Positions 18,866-27,124 are shown, counted from the stretch's first letter. The stretch is 64,000 nucleotides of DNA from Streptomyces sp. V4I2 (GCF_030817655.1 NZ_JAUSZM010000003.1:5332001-5396000); one strand, 5' to 3'. Translations and numbers: made by a program. The notes: generated by a model not told the origin, from the sequence alone.

Positions 18866-19201
18866 TTACGCGACTGCGTTCTTGGGCGACTGCATGTTCT
18901 GAGCGAGGTAATCGCTGAGCGCCTGGACAGGTACTCGACGGGATCGACCGATCGGCACGGTCTGCACGGCACCGTCGCGAATGAGGGCGTACATGGTGGT
19001 TCGGCCGATACTCAGACGGCGGGCGGCTTCTTCCACCGTCACGGCCAGGAGAGTGGAGTCGAAGTCGTCTTCGGAGAGGTCGACTTCGGAGCGGACTACG
19101 GAGAGCTTTGGCGTCTGATCGCCTGCCACGGGGCTCGACTCCTTCGAGGCGCGAAACAAGAGCCTCCCGGCTCCTTCTGGGAAATCCGCAACATCCGCCA
19201 C
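18866..19201 (-). CDS. Excisionase-type helix-turn-helix protein
   Basis: A 111-aa small DNA-binding protein. Residues about 52-105 (TVEEAARRLSIGRTTMYALIRDGAV...IGRSRRVP) form a MerR/excisionase-type helix-turn-helix. It lies directly upstream of int on the same strand, the usual xis position. It should bend the attachment site and bias recombination to excision. The N-terminal 45 residues are unusual for Xis, so the true start could be an internal codon. Confidence 0.85.
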   Translation of the reverse strand: MADVADFPEGAGRLLFRASKESSPVAGDQTPKLSVVRSEVDLSEDDFDSTLLAVTVEEAARRLSIGRTTMYALIRDGAVQTVPIGRSRRVPVQALSDYLAQNMQSPKNAVA

Positions 19202-19308
19202 GCCGCAACATCGCTGGTCAGCGGCTTGAATCTGTGGCGGATGCCGTTTCTGTTGCGGATAGGTCCCGCCACGCGGTGCGTGCGGCGGGACTCTTGGGTG
19301 CAGGCTGG

Positions 19309-20556
19309 TCAGCCGGCGATGCGGAGCTGGCGTGTGTCGGATTCCGCGGGCATGTGGCGGCTCTCCGAAGGGGTATCCGCCACAGATTCACCCCCGTTGA
19401 CCTGCGGTGTTGCGGACGTTGCGGATGTTGCGGACTTCTGGGGGTCCGGGGGGCAGTAGCGGTTCCAGGCGTCCTGGAGGTCTTCCGCGTAGTAGCCCTT
19501 GGGGGTGGAGCTGCCGACCCTGATGCCCTTGGGCTTGATCGGGGTGTCGTCGAGCTTCATGTACTGGCTCAGGAGCGTCGCCAATCGGCGGGAAGTGAGG
19601 GGCTTGGCGCTCTGTCCGTCCTCGCTCATGTCGTCCCACGGCGACTCGTCGAGGGAGAGGAGGACTTCGAGGATGGCGGCAGTGGGCATCCGGTCGGCGC
19701 CGCAGAACACGCGGTCGCGGAGATCGGTGAGTAGCCGCACTCCCAGGGAAGCCTTGTCGTCGACGCTGGCGGCCTTGATGAGCGCGAGGCAGGCTGTGCG
19801 GGCGCGCTCGGGCCAGTGCCCGCCTGCCGCGTCCGCGACCGCGAGGAGCGGTTCCCAGACGTCGGCCGGCCGGTCGACGACGCCCTCGGGCATCTCGGGC
19901 CAGGCTTCGGCGACCTGGTCGTGCAGGGTGGCTGTCCAGTCGGCGAGCCGGTCGCGCAGGACGTGGCCCTGCTTCTCGTGGATGCGGCGCCGGTAGGGCT
20001 CGCACTTCTCGTTGGGTGCTTTCTTGCGCATGCGGATGATGACGGACCTGGTCAGGATCGTGGTGGGCAGGGAGCCCAGGCCCGCCATGGCGACCGCGCA
20101 GAACGACGGGAAGAACCCTGCCTTCTGGTCGGAGCCATCACCGACGCAGCGAAGAGACTTGGCGCCGCGTCGGTAGCCGGAGTTGAGGAACCCCCGTACC
20201 TCTTCGTTCCCGCCGGCCTTGGGCCCGAACACGGTGTCGATCTCGTCGAAGAGCAGTGTCGGGGTGCCCTCGTCTGCGGAGACGAGCCGGAACAGGGCGT
20301 TCGCGGACGCGTTGACGGTGGTCGCAGCCCGTGGGGTGAGGGTTTCGATGATCTCCAGCGCACGGGACTTCCCGGAGCCGGGTTCGGGGCTCAGGAAGGC
20401 GATGCGGGCGGTGCCGTCCAGCGCGTCCATCAGGTGCGCGTGGGCGTCCCACAACGCGACCGCGACGTAGGCGTGTTCGGTGGGGAAGACGTTGAAGCGG
20501 CGGTGGAAGGCTTCCACCTCGTCCAGCAGCGCGGCTCCGTCGATGACGTCGGTCAT
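19309..20556 (-). CDS. DUF3631 domain ATPase, element replication protein
   Basis: A 415-aa P-loop protein with Walker A PEPGSGKS (about 57-64) and Walker B LLFDEIDTVFG (near 100). The C-terminal part resembles the DUF3631 domain found with primase-polymerases in plasmids and AICEs. It probably acts as the helicase/initiator partner of the primase encoded two genes upstream. The C-terminal tail has an NGGESVADTPSES low-complexity end. It overlaps the upstream small gene by 4 bp. Confidence 0.82.
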   Translation of the reverse strand: MTDVIDGAALLDEVEAFHRRFNVFPTEHAYVAVALWDAHAHLMDALDGTARIAFLSPEPGSGKSRALEIIETLTPRAATTVNASANALFRLVSADEGTPTLLFDEIDTVFGPKAGGNEEVRGFLNSGYRRGAKSLRCVGDGSDQKAGFFPSFCAVAMAGLGSLPTTILTRSVIIRMRKKAPNEKCEPYRRRIHEKQGHVLRDRLADWTATLHDQVAEAWPEMPEGVVDRPADVWEPLLAVADAAGGHWPERARTACLALIKAASVDDKASLGVRLLTDLRDRVFCGADRMPTAAILEVLLSLDESPWDDMSEDGQSAKPLTSRRLATLLSQYMKLDDTPIKPKGIRVGSSTPKGYYAEDLQDAWNRYCPPDPQKSATSATSATPQVNGGESVADTPSESRHMPAESDTRQLRIAG

Positions 20557-20975
20557 GCGGCGGCCCTCCTTTCAAGCAGAGATCCGGGTGTCCCGGTGCA
20601 GGTGGCGTGGTGGTCGGCGTACTCGGCTGCCAGAGCGGCCACTTGGGGAGCCCCGGTGGCGGTGCCGCTCTGTCCGCAGGCGCAGGCGTACGCGGCGTTG
20701 GGAGTGTCGCCGGGCCGTGTGGACCAGCGGGCGCCGTCCCCGTGGTGCCGGTAGAGCGGCGGGGCGTAGATGCGGATGCCGGGCTGCTCCGGGGTCGGGT
20801 CGGGGGTGCTGTGGCGGGCCTGGCCGCTGCGGAACTTCTCAGTGCGAAGGGCAGAGGGGACGCCCTTGCGGGCGGCGACCTTCAAGGCGCCTACGGCTGT
20901 CGTGTCCACAGGCTGTGGAGCGGCCGGCACCCCATGGCGGCTGGTGAGGCTCTTAGTAGGCGTGGGGCTGGTCAT
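20553..20975 (-). CDS. Small AICE protein, unknown function
   Basis: A 140-aa protein between the primase and the DUF3631 ATPase, overlapping both by 4 bp, so it is expressed with the replication genes. The C-terminal part has YACACGQSG and a later H-H-x-x-C, a possible zinc site. The N-terminus is rich in Pro/Thr/Ala. I do not recognise the family. Confidence 0.7.
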   Translation of the reverse strand: MTSPTPTKSLTSRHGVPAAPQPVDTTAVGALKVAARKGVPSALRTEKFRSGQARHSTPDPTPEQPGIRIYAPPLYRHHGDGARWSTRPGDTPNAAYACACGQSGTATGAPQVAALAAEYADHHATCTGTPGSLLERRAAA

Positions 20976-21877
20976 GCCGCCTTCCCACCAGGGCTGTTGT
21001 GGGCGATCGACCAGTCCAGACCACGCGTGATGACGTCGTCGTAGTAGCGCTGAGACTCGGTGGCGTTGCCCGCTGCCGCCCTACTAAGAGCCTCCTCAAC
21101 CTCCCCGCGGTCGAGGGCGCCGGACGCGATCAGCCGACCCAGTGCCCGCGCGGCCCGCAGCAGGACGGCATTGCGGCTGCCGGCCGCGGCGGTGGCCACG
21201 TTGTCGACCTCGCCCCGCAGCGCGGCGGCGGCATATCCGCTGGCGCTCTTCATCGAGTTCGGCATGGCGTACCGAGGGCGCGGCGGGGGCTTCAGGGTGT
21301 CGTGCAGCCACGTGGGCAGCGGGACGGGCGCCCGGTCGTCGAGGACGGTGTACTGGCCGTCGGGGGTGGTGCTGCCCGGGGCGACGACGTAGCCGCCCCA
21401 GCCGCGGGTGTCGATCTTCTTCGCGAGGCGTCCGGCGGTGTTGTGCAGCTGGGCGCTGGGGGGTTGGGTGAAGTACAGGTGCTCTCCACCCCGTGCAGTC
21501 CGCACCCGGTAGGTGTCGGGGACGGTCTGTCCGGCGCGCTCGCAGAGCGCCGCGAAGGAAGTGGCGCCGTCAGGCGTTCCTTTCGGGTCTTCGGGCTTGA
21601 GCGTGTCCAGGTCGACGACCAGCAGCCCGGCGGGGCCGGTGGCGATGCCGATGTTGTAGGACCGGTGGGCCCATGCGGCGGTGAGGAGTTCGGGGTCGGT
21701 GGTGGCGCGCTGCTCGGGGGTCTTGTGCCCGTTGATGCAGCGTCCGGTGTGGGGGCAGTACTTGGCCGCGTGGCCGGCGGGCCGCTTGTCGTGGGGGTGC
21801 AGCAGGAGGACGGGCCAGGCACGTCCTGCGGCTTCCAGCGCCGCGTAGAGCAGCGCGGAGCGGGCGTCATGGGTCAT
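20972..21877 (-). CDS. Bifunctional DNA primase/polymerase (RepPP type)
   Basis: A 301-aa archaeo-eukaryotic-type primase-polymerase. The catalytic acidic pair is in LLVVDLDTLKP (Asp89, Asp91) and the His motif is GGEHLYF (His133). A C-x6-C like element (YCPHTGRC) precedes the core. It is one of the known AICE replication initiator classes. It should start replication of the excised circle together with the DUF3631 ATPase. ATG 21877 is the only good start. Confidence 0.88.
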   Translation of the reverse strand: MTHDARSALLYAALEAAGRAWPVLLLHPHDKRPAGHAAKYCPHTGRCINGHKTPEQRATTDPELLTAAWAHRSYNIGIATGPAGLLVVDLDTLKPEDPKGTPDGATSFAALCERAGQTVPDTYRVRTARGGEHLYFTQPPSAQLHNTAGRLAKKIDTRGWGGYVVAPGSTTPDGQYTVLDDRAPVPLPTWLHDTLKPPPRPRYAMPNSMKSASGYAAAALRGEVDNVATAAAGSRNAVLLRAARALGRLIASGALDRGEVEEALSRAAAGNATESQRYYDDVITRGLDWSIAHNSPGGKAA

Positions 21878-21965
21878 GCTGGATGTCTCCAGTTCCTTAG
21901 ATGGATGCTGGCGAACAAGGGCGGCCCCGCGTTCTTGGCGGAGTGGGGGGCCGCCCTTGGCGTAG

Positions 21966-22271
21966 CTACTTCTTCGAAAAGAGCTTGAGCGTGATGCCGC
22001 CGGCGCCGACCGGTCCGGCGGCCCCGGCGATGACGGTCGCGGTGTGGGCGGCGACGTCCATCAGCCAGCACAGCGCGGCGACCACTCCCCACGTGCCGAG
22101 CGCGGCGGCTCCGGCGATCGCGAACGGGATCAGCAGCCGCTGCCACGGGAAGCCGGCCGGGGCGGCGCCGGTGACGACGATGACGACGGGCTGTCCGGTC
22201 GCTTGTGCGTGCTGGTAGAGGTCGGCGGGGATGTGCGGGGCCATCTGGCCGGGCGGGGTGTGCTGGCTCAT
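21966..22271 (-). CDS. Small membrane protein, Spd-like
   Basis: A 101-aa protein starting MSQHTPPGQM. A hydrophobic pair (about residues 45-90: LLIPFAIAGAAALGTWGVVAALCWLM and TVIAGAAGPVGAGG) suggests two membrane helices. Small membrane proteins behind traB in this kind of element act in intramycelial spread (Spd); that role is inferred from position. An upstream in-frame extension would run through the CTTGTC repeat array and is not credible. Confidence 0.7.
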   Translation of the reverse strand: MSQHTPPGQMAPHIPADLYQHAQATGQPVVIVVTGAAPAGFPWQRLLIPFAIAGAAALGTWGVVAALCWLMDVAAHTATVIAGAAGPVGAGGITLKLFSKK

Positions 22272-22343
22272 TTCAGGCTCCCTGAGGGTGTGCCGCGGGC
22301 CCGCGCCAAGAGGTGGCGCGGGCCCGTGCGGATGGATGCTGTG

Positions 22344-22503
22344 CTTGTCGCGTTGCTTGTCGCCTGTCTTGTCGTGCGGCTTGTCGTCTCGCTTGTCGCT
22401 TGTCTTGTCTTGTCGCTTGTCGCCTCCCAGCTCACAAGCCGTTTGCGGCACTCCAGGCCCCGGTAGACGGCATGTGGGGAAAGTGGGGGCGACAAGCGAC
22501 AAG
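22344..22503. repeat. CTTGTC/GACAAG repeat array, candidate clt/TRS or iterons
   Basis: Nine CTTGTC copies start at 22344, 22356, 22368, 22380, 22392, 22399, 22404, 22409 and 22416. The first five are exactly 12 bp apart. Two inverted copies GACAAG start at 22491 and 22498. Most copies extend to CTTGTCGC or CTTGTCGT. The array lies between the end of traB and the spd-like gene. In related plasmids the clt locus with 8-bp TraB recognition repeats lies beside traB, which is the best guess. A replication iteron array is the alternative. Confidence 0.7.
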
Positions 22504-22506
22504 TGA

Positions 22507-24073
22507 TCAGTCGTCGGGCGAGTGGGAGCGGTGGACGTAGCGGGCTTTGGTGCCCTCCCCAACGCGTACGGCGGTGCCGTCCTCCACCCACGTTTTCAGC
22601 CAGCCCACGACCGTTTGACGGGTCGTGCCGAACGCGTCCGCGAGCGCACGGGCGATCGCCGACGCTCCCGTCCCTTCGCGTCCGGCGGCGAGCAGCGCGG
22701 CGAGCGCGGCCTGTTGCGCGGGACTGTCCTGCTCACCCCGCAGGGCCGACAGATTCAGCCCGGCCGGCCGCTCCAGCCCGTCGCCCTCATCGGCGGTATG
22801 CGGGTCGGGCGCGGTGCCGAACTGAGCGTCGATCTCCTCACGGAAACGGCGCGCCAACTCCTCTTCCGGCGACTCCGGTCGCGGGCTCAGGGCAGACAGG
22901 CGCAGTCCTGTTCCTGTCCCGTCTGCCGGCACGTCGTCGGCGTGGTCGGTGGCGACCTGGTCGCGCATCCACGCGGTGCGCTCGGCATCCCAGCGCCGCG
23001 TATACGCGGGCCCGGCAGCCTTGGCGGAGACGTCGTCGAGGACGGGGTGTCGGTCGGAGGTGGCGGCGATGATGTCCCGGATCTGGTTGGGCAGGATCCG
23101 CCATGCCTTGAACAGTGCGGCCGGTGATTCGGGGGTGCCCATGAACCCGGCGCCTTTGTAGGGGGCTTGGTCCACGCGCAGACCGCGGCTGCCGGGGAAC
23201 ATCTTGCCCAGGTCCATGCCCTCGGTCTCCCCGCCCGTGAGGGCGACGCGCACCTTGGCCTCGCGGCGGATCATCAGGTTGCCCAGCACGCTGGCGGTCG
23301 CCCCGAGCGCGGTGAGCACGGTGCGCACGCCCATGGCGCGGGCGATCCGGATGACCTCCAGGATCTTCTCCGCGAGCTTGCGCATCTGCCGGTCGGAGCT
23401 GGCCACCCGCCCGTCGGGCGGTGGTGGTCTGTGCCCGCTGCCCGCCACGCGAGCCGGCCGCGGCCTTCTGCGCGGCCCGCAAAGCCTTGACCTGCCCCAC
23501 ACGACCCGCACTCTTGCCCGTCGCGGGCTTGGACAGGTGGTGACCGCTCATGCCCTGCGCCGCCTTTTTGCTGGTCGCGGCGCTGCTGTGACCAGCGGCG
23601 GGACCGGTGCTACGGCGGTGCTGGCCGGGCACCTTGCCCGAGCGGCTACCGGAGCGACCGGACCGCGAGCCGGCCGAACGGCTCCCGCTCCCGGAGCTGC
23701 CGCGGGTGCCTGTTGCGGCGCTGCGCAGTCCTGCGGAGCGAACGGCCGAACGGCCGGCGGCGCGGGCCGCGGACCTGCGTGTCTCGCGGCGCGGGCCCGC
23801 CTTGCGGGAGCGGGTGGCGGCGACCGTGCCGAGAACGACCATGCCGGTGACGGCGACGGCCGCGGCGATCGGGCCCCCGGCCAGGGAGGCGGCGGCGACC
23901 GCGCCAACCGTGCTGTTCGCCCCGGACAAGGCGAGCGGAACGATGGGCCAGCCGCCAGGCGTGTGGTCGACCTGCTTCACGTCCTGGCCCGCGGTGGGTG
24001 GGGTGTCGGTGGGCGGGGACGGTTGGTTCGGGGCAGCCGGAAGGGCTACCGGCTCGGTGCTGAGGTCCGTCAT
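22507..24073 (-). pseudogene. TraB/FtsK-like DNA translocase with internal deletion
   Basis: Two frames that belong to one gene. The N-terminal fragment (24073 to about 23403) has the start MTDLSTEPVALPAAP, two hydrophobic segments (about 45-85) and a long Ser/Arg/Gly basic region. The C-terminal fragment (about 23410 to 22507) resumes in another frame at SSDRQMRKLAEKILEVIRIA and continues with the conserved FtsK-like segment ARAMGVRTVLTALGATASV...RREAKVRVAL, ending in a winged-helix domain like the DNA-recognition domain of TraB. The central part with Walker A and Walker B is absent and the frames do not match, so the translocase cannot hydrolyse ATP. Conjugation is probably lost. Confidence 0.75.
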
Positions 24074-24164
24074 GCTGTGAGCACTCCTTCACTGGAGTAG
24101 GGCCCGGTCAGTTGCTGTAGGAGGCGAGCGACCGGGCCCGCCAAGATTCGGGGAATGGTGCAGC

Positions 24165-24470
24165 TCAGTGGCTGCGGTGCGGGTGGCGGGCAGCGATCTC
24201 CTGCCAGCGCCGGTTTTCCGCGGCATCCGTGTGGGCGAGGCTGACGCGGAAGTCACAGCCGGGCCGCCCACAGCGGTGCGTGGTCGTCGACATGGCGCTG
24301 ATCAGGTGGAAGAGCAGGCTGGAGAATGTGGCCAGGCACGACAGGCAGCAGGCCAGCAACAGCGCGAGCGGCACGCCGTAGCCGGACAGCCGCATCCCGA
24401 TCACCATGGCCAGCGCTCCGCTGACCGCGACAGCGCCCGTGACGAGGGCACGGTGACGAATGTCTTTCAC
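24165..24470 (-). CDS. Small membrane protein with C-terminal cysteine pair
   Basis: A 101-aa protein from GTG 24470, preceded by a GGGAG ribosome-binding site 7 nt upstream. Two hydrophobic helices (ALVTGAVAVSGALAMVIGM and GVPLALLLACCLSCLATFSS) are followed by a short cytoplasmic part with HRCGRPGCDFRV, a possible metal site. It is located just before traB, where AICEs carry small transfer-related proteins. Function unknown. Confidence 0.7.
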   Translation of the reverse strand: MKDIRHRALVTGAVAVSGALAMVIGMRLSGYGVPLALLLACCLSCLATFSSLLFHLISAMSTTTHRCGRPGCDFRVSLAHTDAAENRRWQEIAARHPHRSH

Positions 24471-24540
24471 TAAAACTCCCTTACAAAAGGTGGGGTGTTC
24501 AGGTAGCGCGCTGTTCCTCGGTGACGTGGTGCGGTGCAGC

Positions 24541-24756
24541 TCAGAGGGTGTTGCGCTCCAGCGAGAAGAACAGGACCGTGGCGCCCCGCAGCTGCGGGGC
24601 GCTCTCGCCGACGAACTGGTAGATGTCGGCGAAGGCGGCCTCACGGGTGCTGTCCGGTTGCGGGGTGTAGGTGCCGGTCCGGGTGACGGACGCAAGGCCC
24701 GGCTTTTCCACGGACATCACCCAAAAGTGCGTGCCAAGCGGTGCGGATGTACTCAC
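24541..24756 (-). CDS. Small AICE protein, unknown
   Basis: A 71-aa soluble protein (MSTSAPLGTHFWVMSVEKPG) from GTG 24756. Proteins with this HFWVMSVEKPG start occur next to RRQRL-motif and FtsK genes in Streptomyces elements, and their role is unknown. It ends in LFFSLERNTL. Confidence 0.72.
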   Translation of the reverse strand: MSTSAPLGTHFWVMSVEKPGLASVTRTGTYTPQPDSTREAAFADIYQFVGESAPQLRGATVLFFSLERNTL

Positions 24757-24785
24757 GATGGGCTCCTTGTTCAGGGGTGCAAGGG

Positions 24786-25169
24786 TCAGGCGGCGCGCTG
24801 TTCGTCGTCGGGGTACGCGCAGGGCACGCACATGCCGAGTGAGGCGGGGATGACGTAGCCGGCGTCCATGCGGCACTGCGGGCAGGTGCGGCGCGCGGTG
24901 TTGGCCTTGGCCAGCGCGGCGCGTTTCGCCGGCGTCATCGGCCGGACGGGCTTCGCGTGATCGAGGCGGTAGAAGTAGGCGACCAGCGGGCCGCGCCGAT
25001 ACCGCGGGCGCAGCGCCTGCGCGGCGACCTGCTGGCCTCCCGGGCGCAGACCGCGCGCCCGGAGCTGGCGGCGGGTGGCGTAGCAGTCCGGGACGTGGCG
25101 CCAGGGGAAGGTGGGTATCCCGTAGCGGGCGCCGGCCGGGTCGAAGCACTTGGCGAAGGTGAGCGACAT
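24786..25169 (-). CDS. RRQRL-motif zinc-binding protein
   Basis: A 127-aa protein with an RRQLRARGLRPGGQQ segment (33-47) matching the RRQRL family of AICEs. Two C-x2-C pairs near the C-terminus (C96/C99 and C114/C117) probably bind zinc. It sits between the DUF2637 gene and the small transfer genes, the usual place for this family. Biochemical role unknown. It is 15 bp from the DUF2637 stop. Confidence 0.85.
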   Translation of the reverse strand: MSLTFAKCFDPAGARYGIPTFPWRHVPDCYATRRQLRARGLRPGGQQVAAQALRPRYRRGPLVAYFYRLDHAKPVRPMTPAKRAALAKANTARRTCPQCRMDAGYVIPASLGMCVPCAYPDDEQRAA

Positions 25170-25184
25170 GACCGCATCCCCCGC

Positions 25185-26075
25185 TCAACTGGCGATCGCG
25201 GAGGGGAAGTTGGCCAGGTGCGGCTCACGCGCCTTGACCCGGCTGCGCGCCGTGCGGGCCGTCGACTCCGACGTCCCCAGCCCGACCGCGGCCATCGCCT
25301 GCGTCATGCGTGCGGTACCCGGCTGCGTGAAGTCCGTGCCGTACAGCGCCCGCACCAACTGATCCACCCGGTTCGCGTAGACGACCGGGGTGCACAGGTC
25401 GACGGCCGTCGACACTGCGTCGAGGGGTGCCGGGTCCTCGGTGACGGGCGTCGAAGCGGCATTGACGCCCGGCGTGAGCGCGGGCCGTTCCGGCGCCGGA
25501 CCGGCCTCGTGGTGAGGCTCGATGGGCGGGGCAACGGTCGGGCGGTCGACGCTGATCTTGACGGGCGTCAACGGTGCTTCGACGCCCGTCGGCGGGAGGT
25601 TGACGCCCGTCGAAGCGCGGCGGGCGAGGTAGGCGTGGACCTGCCGCATGAGCGCGCCGAACGCGAGCAGCGCGGCAACCGGGGGGACCGCGGCGACCAC
25701 ATAGTTGAGGGCGCCCGCGTCCTGCCCGACTCCAGCCACGTTCAGGCCGATGGAGGCAGCATCCCCGGCGGTGACCAGGCCGATTGCCCACCAGTCGACC
25801 CGGTGGGCGAGCGAGGCACGCAAGATCAGCAGCTCACCGATCACGATGAACAAGTCCACCGTGGCCGGCCACGCCCAGGAGCGGGCCACGGCCTTGGCCA
25901 TGCCGTGCGCGGCGGCGACTTCCTGCAAGTGCTCGTAGGAGAGCCAGAACGCCACCGCGGTCAGTACCACCGTGAGCACGGCCGCGAGTGCGGTGATGGC
26001 ACGGTCTACATTGACGGGCGTCGACGGTACTTCGACGGGCGTCGACCTCACGTCGACGCGGGCCGCGGCGCTCAT
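25185..26075 (-). CDS. DUF2637 membrane protein
   Basis: A 296-aa protein with four predicted membrane helices in residues about 22-160 (AITALAAVLTVVLTAVAFWL, VDLFIVIGELLILRASLA, AIGLVTAGDAASIGLNVAG, VAAVPPVAALLAFGALM), forming the DUF2637 domain common to AICEs, followed by a cytoplasmic tail with a C-terminal winged-helix-like part (MAAVGLGTSESTARTARSRV). The DNA is unusual: GACGGGCGTC or its complement occurs six times and encodes recurrent Thr-Pro-Val peptides on both sides of the membrane domain. Presumed transfer/spread role from position. Confidence 0.85.
   Translation of the reverse strand: MSAAARVDVRSTPVEVPSTPVNVDRAITALAAVLTVVLTAVAFWLSYEHLQEVAAAHGMAKAVARSWAWPATVDLFIVIGELLILRASLAHRVDWWAIGLVTAGDAASIGLNVAGVGQDAGALNYVVAAVPPVAALLAFGALMRQVHAYLARRASTGVNLPPTGVEAPLTPVKISVDRPTVAPPIEPHHEAGPAPERPALTPGVNAASTPVTEDPAPLDAVSTAVDLCTPVVYANRVDQLVRALYGTDFTQPGTARMTQAMAAVGLGTSESTARTARSRVKAREPHLANFPSAIAS
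25443..26043. repeat. Six dispersed GACGGGCGTC 10-mers inside the DUF2637 gene
   Basis: GACGGGCGTC is at 25443, 25560, 26013 and 26034, and its complement GACGCCCGTC at 25581 and 25602. Near-matches occur at 25464-25475 and 26053. All lie in one coding sequence and produce TPV-like peptides. The clustering is too strong for chance in 0.6 kb. Confidence 0.8.
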
Positions 26076-26398
26076 GCCGCACCGACCGGTACCGGGACGC
26101 AGACGTCGCCGTAGCCGATCAGTTCCAGCTCAGCACCCGCGTAGTCGACGACCATGCGCAGCACCTGCGTCCGGCCATCGCGCTGCACGGTGTAGGTCAC
26201 CGCGTCCGGGGCGACGTCCAGTGCTTCGCGCCATGCCTCGAAGCCCGCCAGACCGGAGTGGAACGACAGCTCCAGCCGGTTCGGGTAGATGGGGGACACG
26301 TGCACGTGCGGCGCGGGCAGGTGCCCGAAGTCCGCGGTCAGCAGACGCAGCGCCCGCAACGGCACGGACAGATCGTCCAGGCTCAGCGCGGCGCTCAT
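26072..26398 (-). CDS. Small AICE protein, unknown
   Basis: A 108-aa soluble protein (MSAALSLDDLSVPLRALRLL) with alternating beta-type segments (LELSFHSGLAGFEAWREAL, AVTYTVQRDGRTQVLRMVVD). It overlaps the genes on both sides by 4 bp, so it is translated in one coupled series with DUF2637. No family recognised. Confidence 0.75.
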   Translation of the reverse strand: MSAALSLDDLSVPLRALRLLTADFGHLPAPHVHVSPIYPNRLELSFHSGLAGFEAWREALDVAPDAVTYTVQRDGRTQVLRMVVDYAGAELELIGYGDVCVPVPVGAA

Positions 26399-26658
26399 GC
26401 GGCGACCTCGGAGACCGAAGCGACCTGGTTCGTGACTGCGAGGCGGTTGGCCAGCACCTTGCGGTGGGCCCGACGCAGCCGGCGGGTGTCCGTCTCGGTG
26501 ACCGGCCGGTCCAACAGCGCGATCTGCATGTCCAGCAGCTCAAGCTCCGCGTTGATCAGTGGAGCCTCACGCTCGATCGCGTCCAGCTCCGCGTCCGTGG
26601 GCTCCATGAACGGAGCGAACGCGGTAACAGCATCCTGAACAGTGACGATGGTCTTCAT
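26395..26658 (-). CDS. Small AICE protein, DUF6284-like
   Basis: An 87-aa mainly helical protein (ELDAIEREAPLINAELELLDMQIALLDRP...RRLRRAHRKVLANRLAV), probably a coiled coil. It is the first gene of the element's transfer operon. The family label is from general resemblance. ATG 26658 follows a long leader region. Confidence 0.72.
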   Translation of the reverse strand: MKTIVTVQDAVTAFAPFMEPTDAELDAIEREAPLINAELELLDMQIALLDRPVTETDTRRLRRAHRKVLANRLAVTNQVASVSEVAA

Positions 26659-26978
26659 TGGGTCGTGGTCCTCTCAGAAGGTGAACGGCCCGAACAGCGG
26701 CGCCCGGGCTGCAACCTGGGCGCCGCGCGCCGTTGAAGTCGGTCAATCCGGCTCCCCTCAGCGCCGCTCGTTCGAGACGAGCAGCGGAGGCAACCGGTCG
26801 CAGCAGTCCTGCGAAGCGTTGAGATCGCGCTGTACCGCGCACGGGACAGAACCCATGCGCGCCCGTCCGCTTGCTTGCGGAGGTGGGACGGGCTCCCCTC
26901 GAACACTCTGTTGAGTTTTCAACCAATGCGCGCTCACTTTGTACTCACCCCTGCGGGCTTTCCTCCGGGCGCATCCAT

Positions 26979-27004
26979 AGACTGGACCGGTGGACCGGTC
27001 CAGT
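26979..27004. promoter_or_regulatory. Operator 1 of the GntR regulator
   Basis: GACTGGACCGG and CCGGTCCAGTC are perfect 11-bp arms around TGGA. Related palindromes lie at the end of the gntR gene (27078) and in front of it (27868). The site is upstream of the transfer operon, the expected target of a KorSA-like repressor. Confidence 0.75.
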
Positions 27005-27077
27005 CAAGCGCCAACTCCCCCACAGATACTGCGTATTGGGCATCCATGCAGCTCAGAGCCAGGAAAGGAAAATAAAA

Positions 27078-27105
27078 AAGCTGGACCGGCGGACCGGTCC
27101 AGCTT
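27078..27105 (-). terminator. Terminator of the GntR gene built from the operator palindrome
   Basis: On the minus strand AAGCTGGACCGG and CCGGTCCAGCTT form a 12-bp stem with a 4-nt loop followed by a run of T (TTTTTTATTTT), a canonical terminator 20 bp past the gntR stop. The stem is nearly the same sequence as operator 1, so it may also be a repressor site. Confidence 0.8.
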
Positions 27106-27124
27106 CCCTATGCGTCACTCTGGC

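Larger units (their letters stand above)
26659..27124 (-). other. Leader/promoter region of the AICE transfer operon
   Basis: 466 bp without a gene between the GntR regulator and the first transfer gene. It holds a perfect 11-bp palindromic operator at 26979-27004 and, downstream on the minus strand, hairpins at 26861-26893 (GCCCGTCC/GGGACGGGC) and 26764-26787. A 10/11-bp hairpin at 26698-26725 lies 40 nt before the first start codon. A long structured leader of this kind suggests attenuation or an origin-like structure, but I cannot show either. Confidence 0.55.

Noticed and set aside
22272..22562. Upstream extension of the spd-like gene through the CTTGTC array
   Set aside because: It would read a Asp-Lys-Arg/Asp-Lys-Thr string made only by the repeats and overlap the end of traB; the internal ATG 22271 is a better start.
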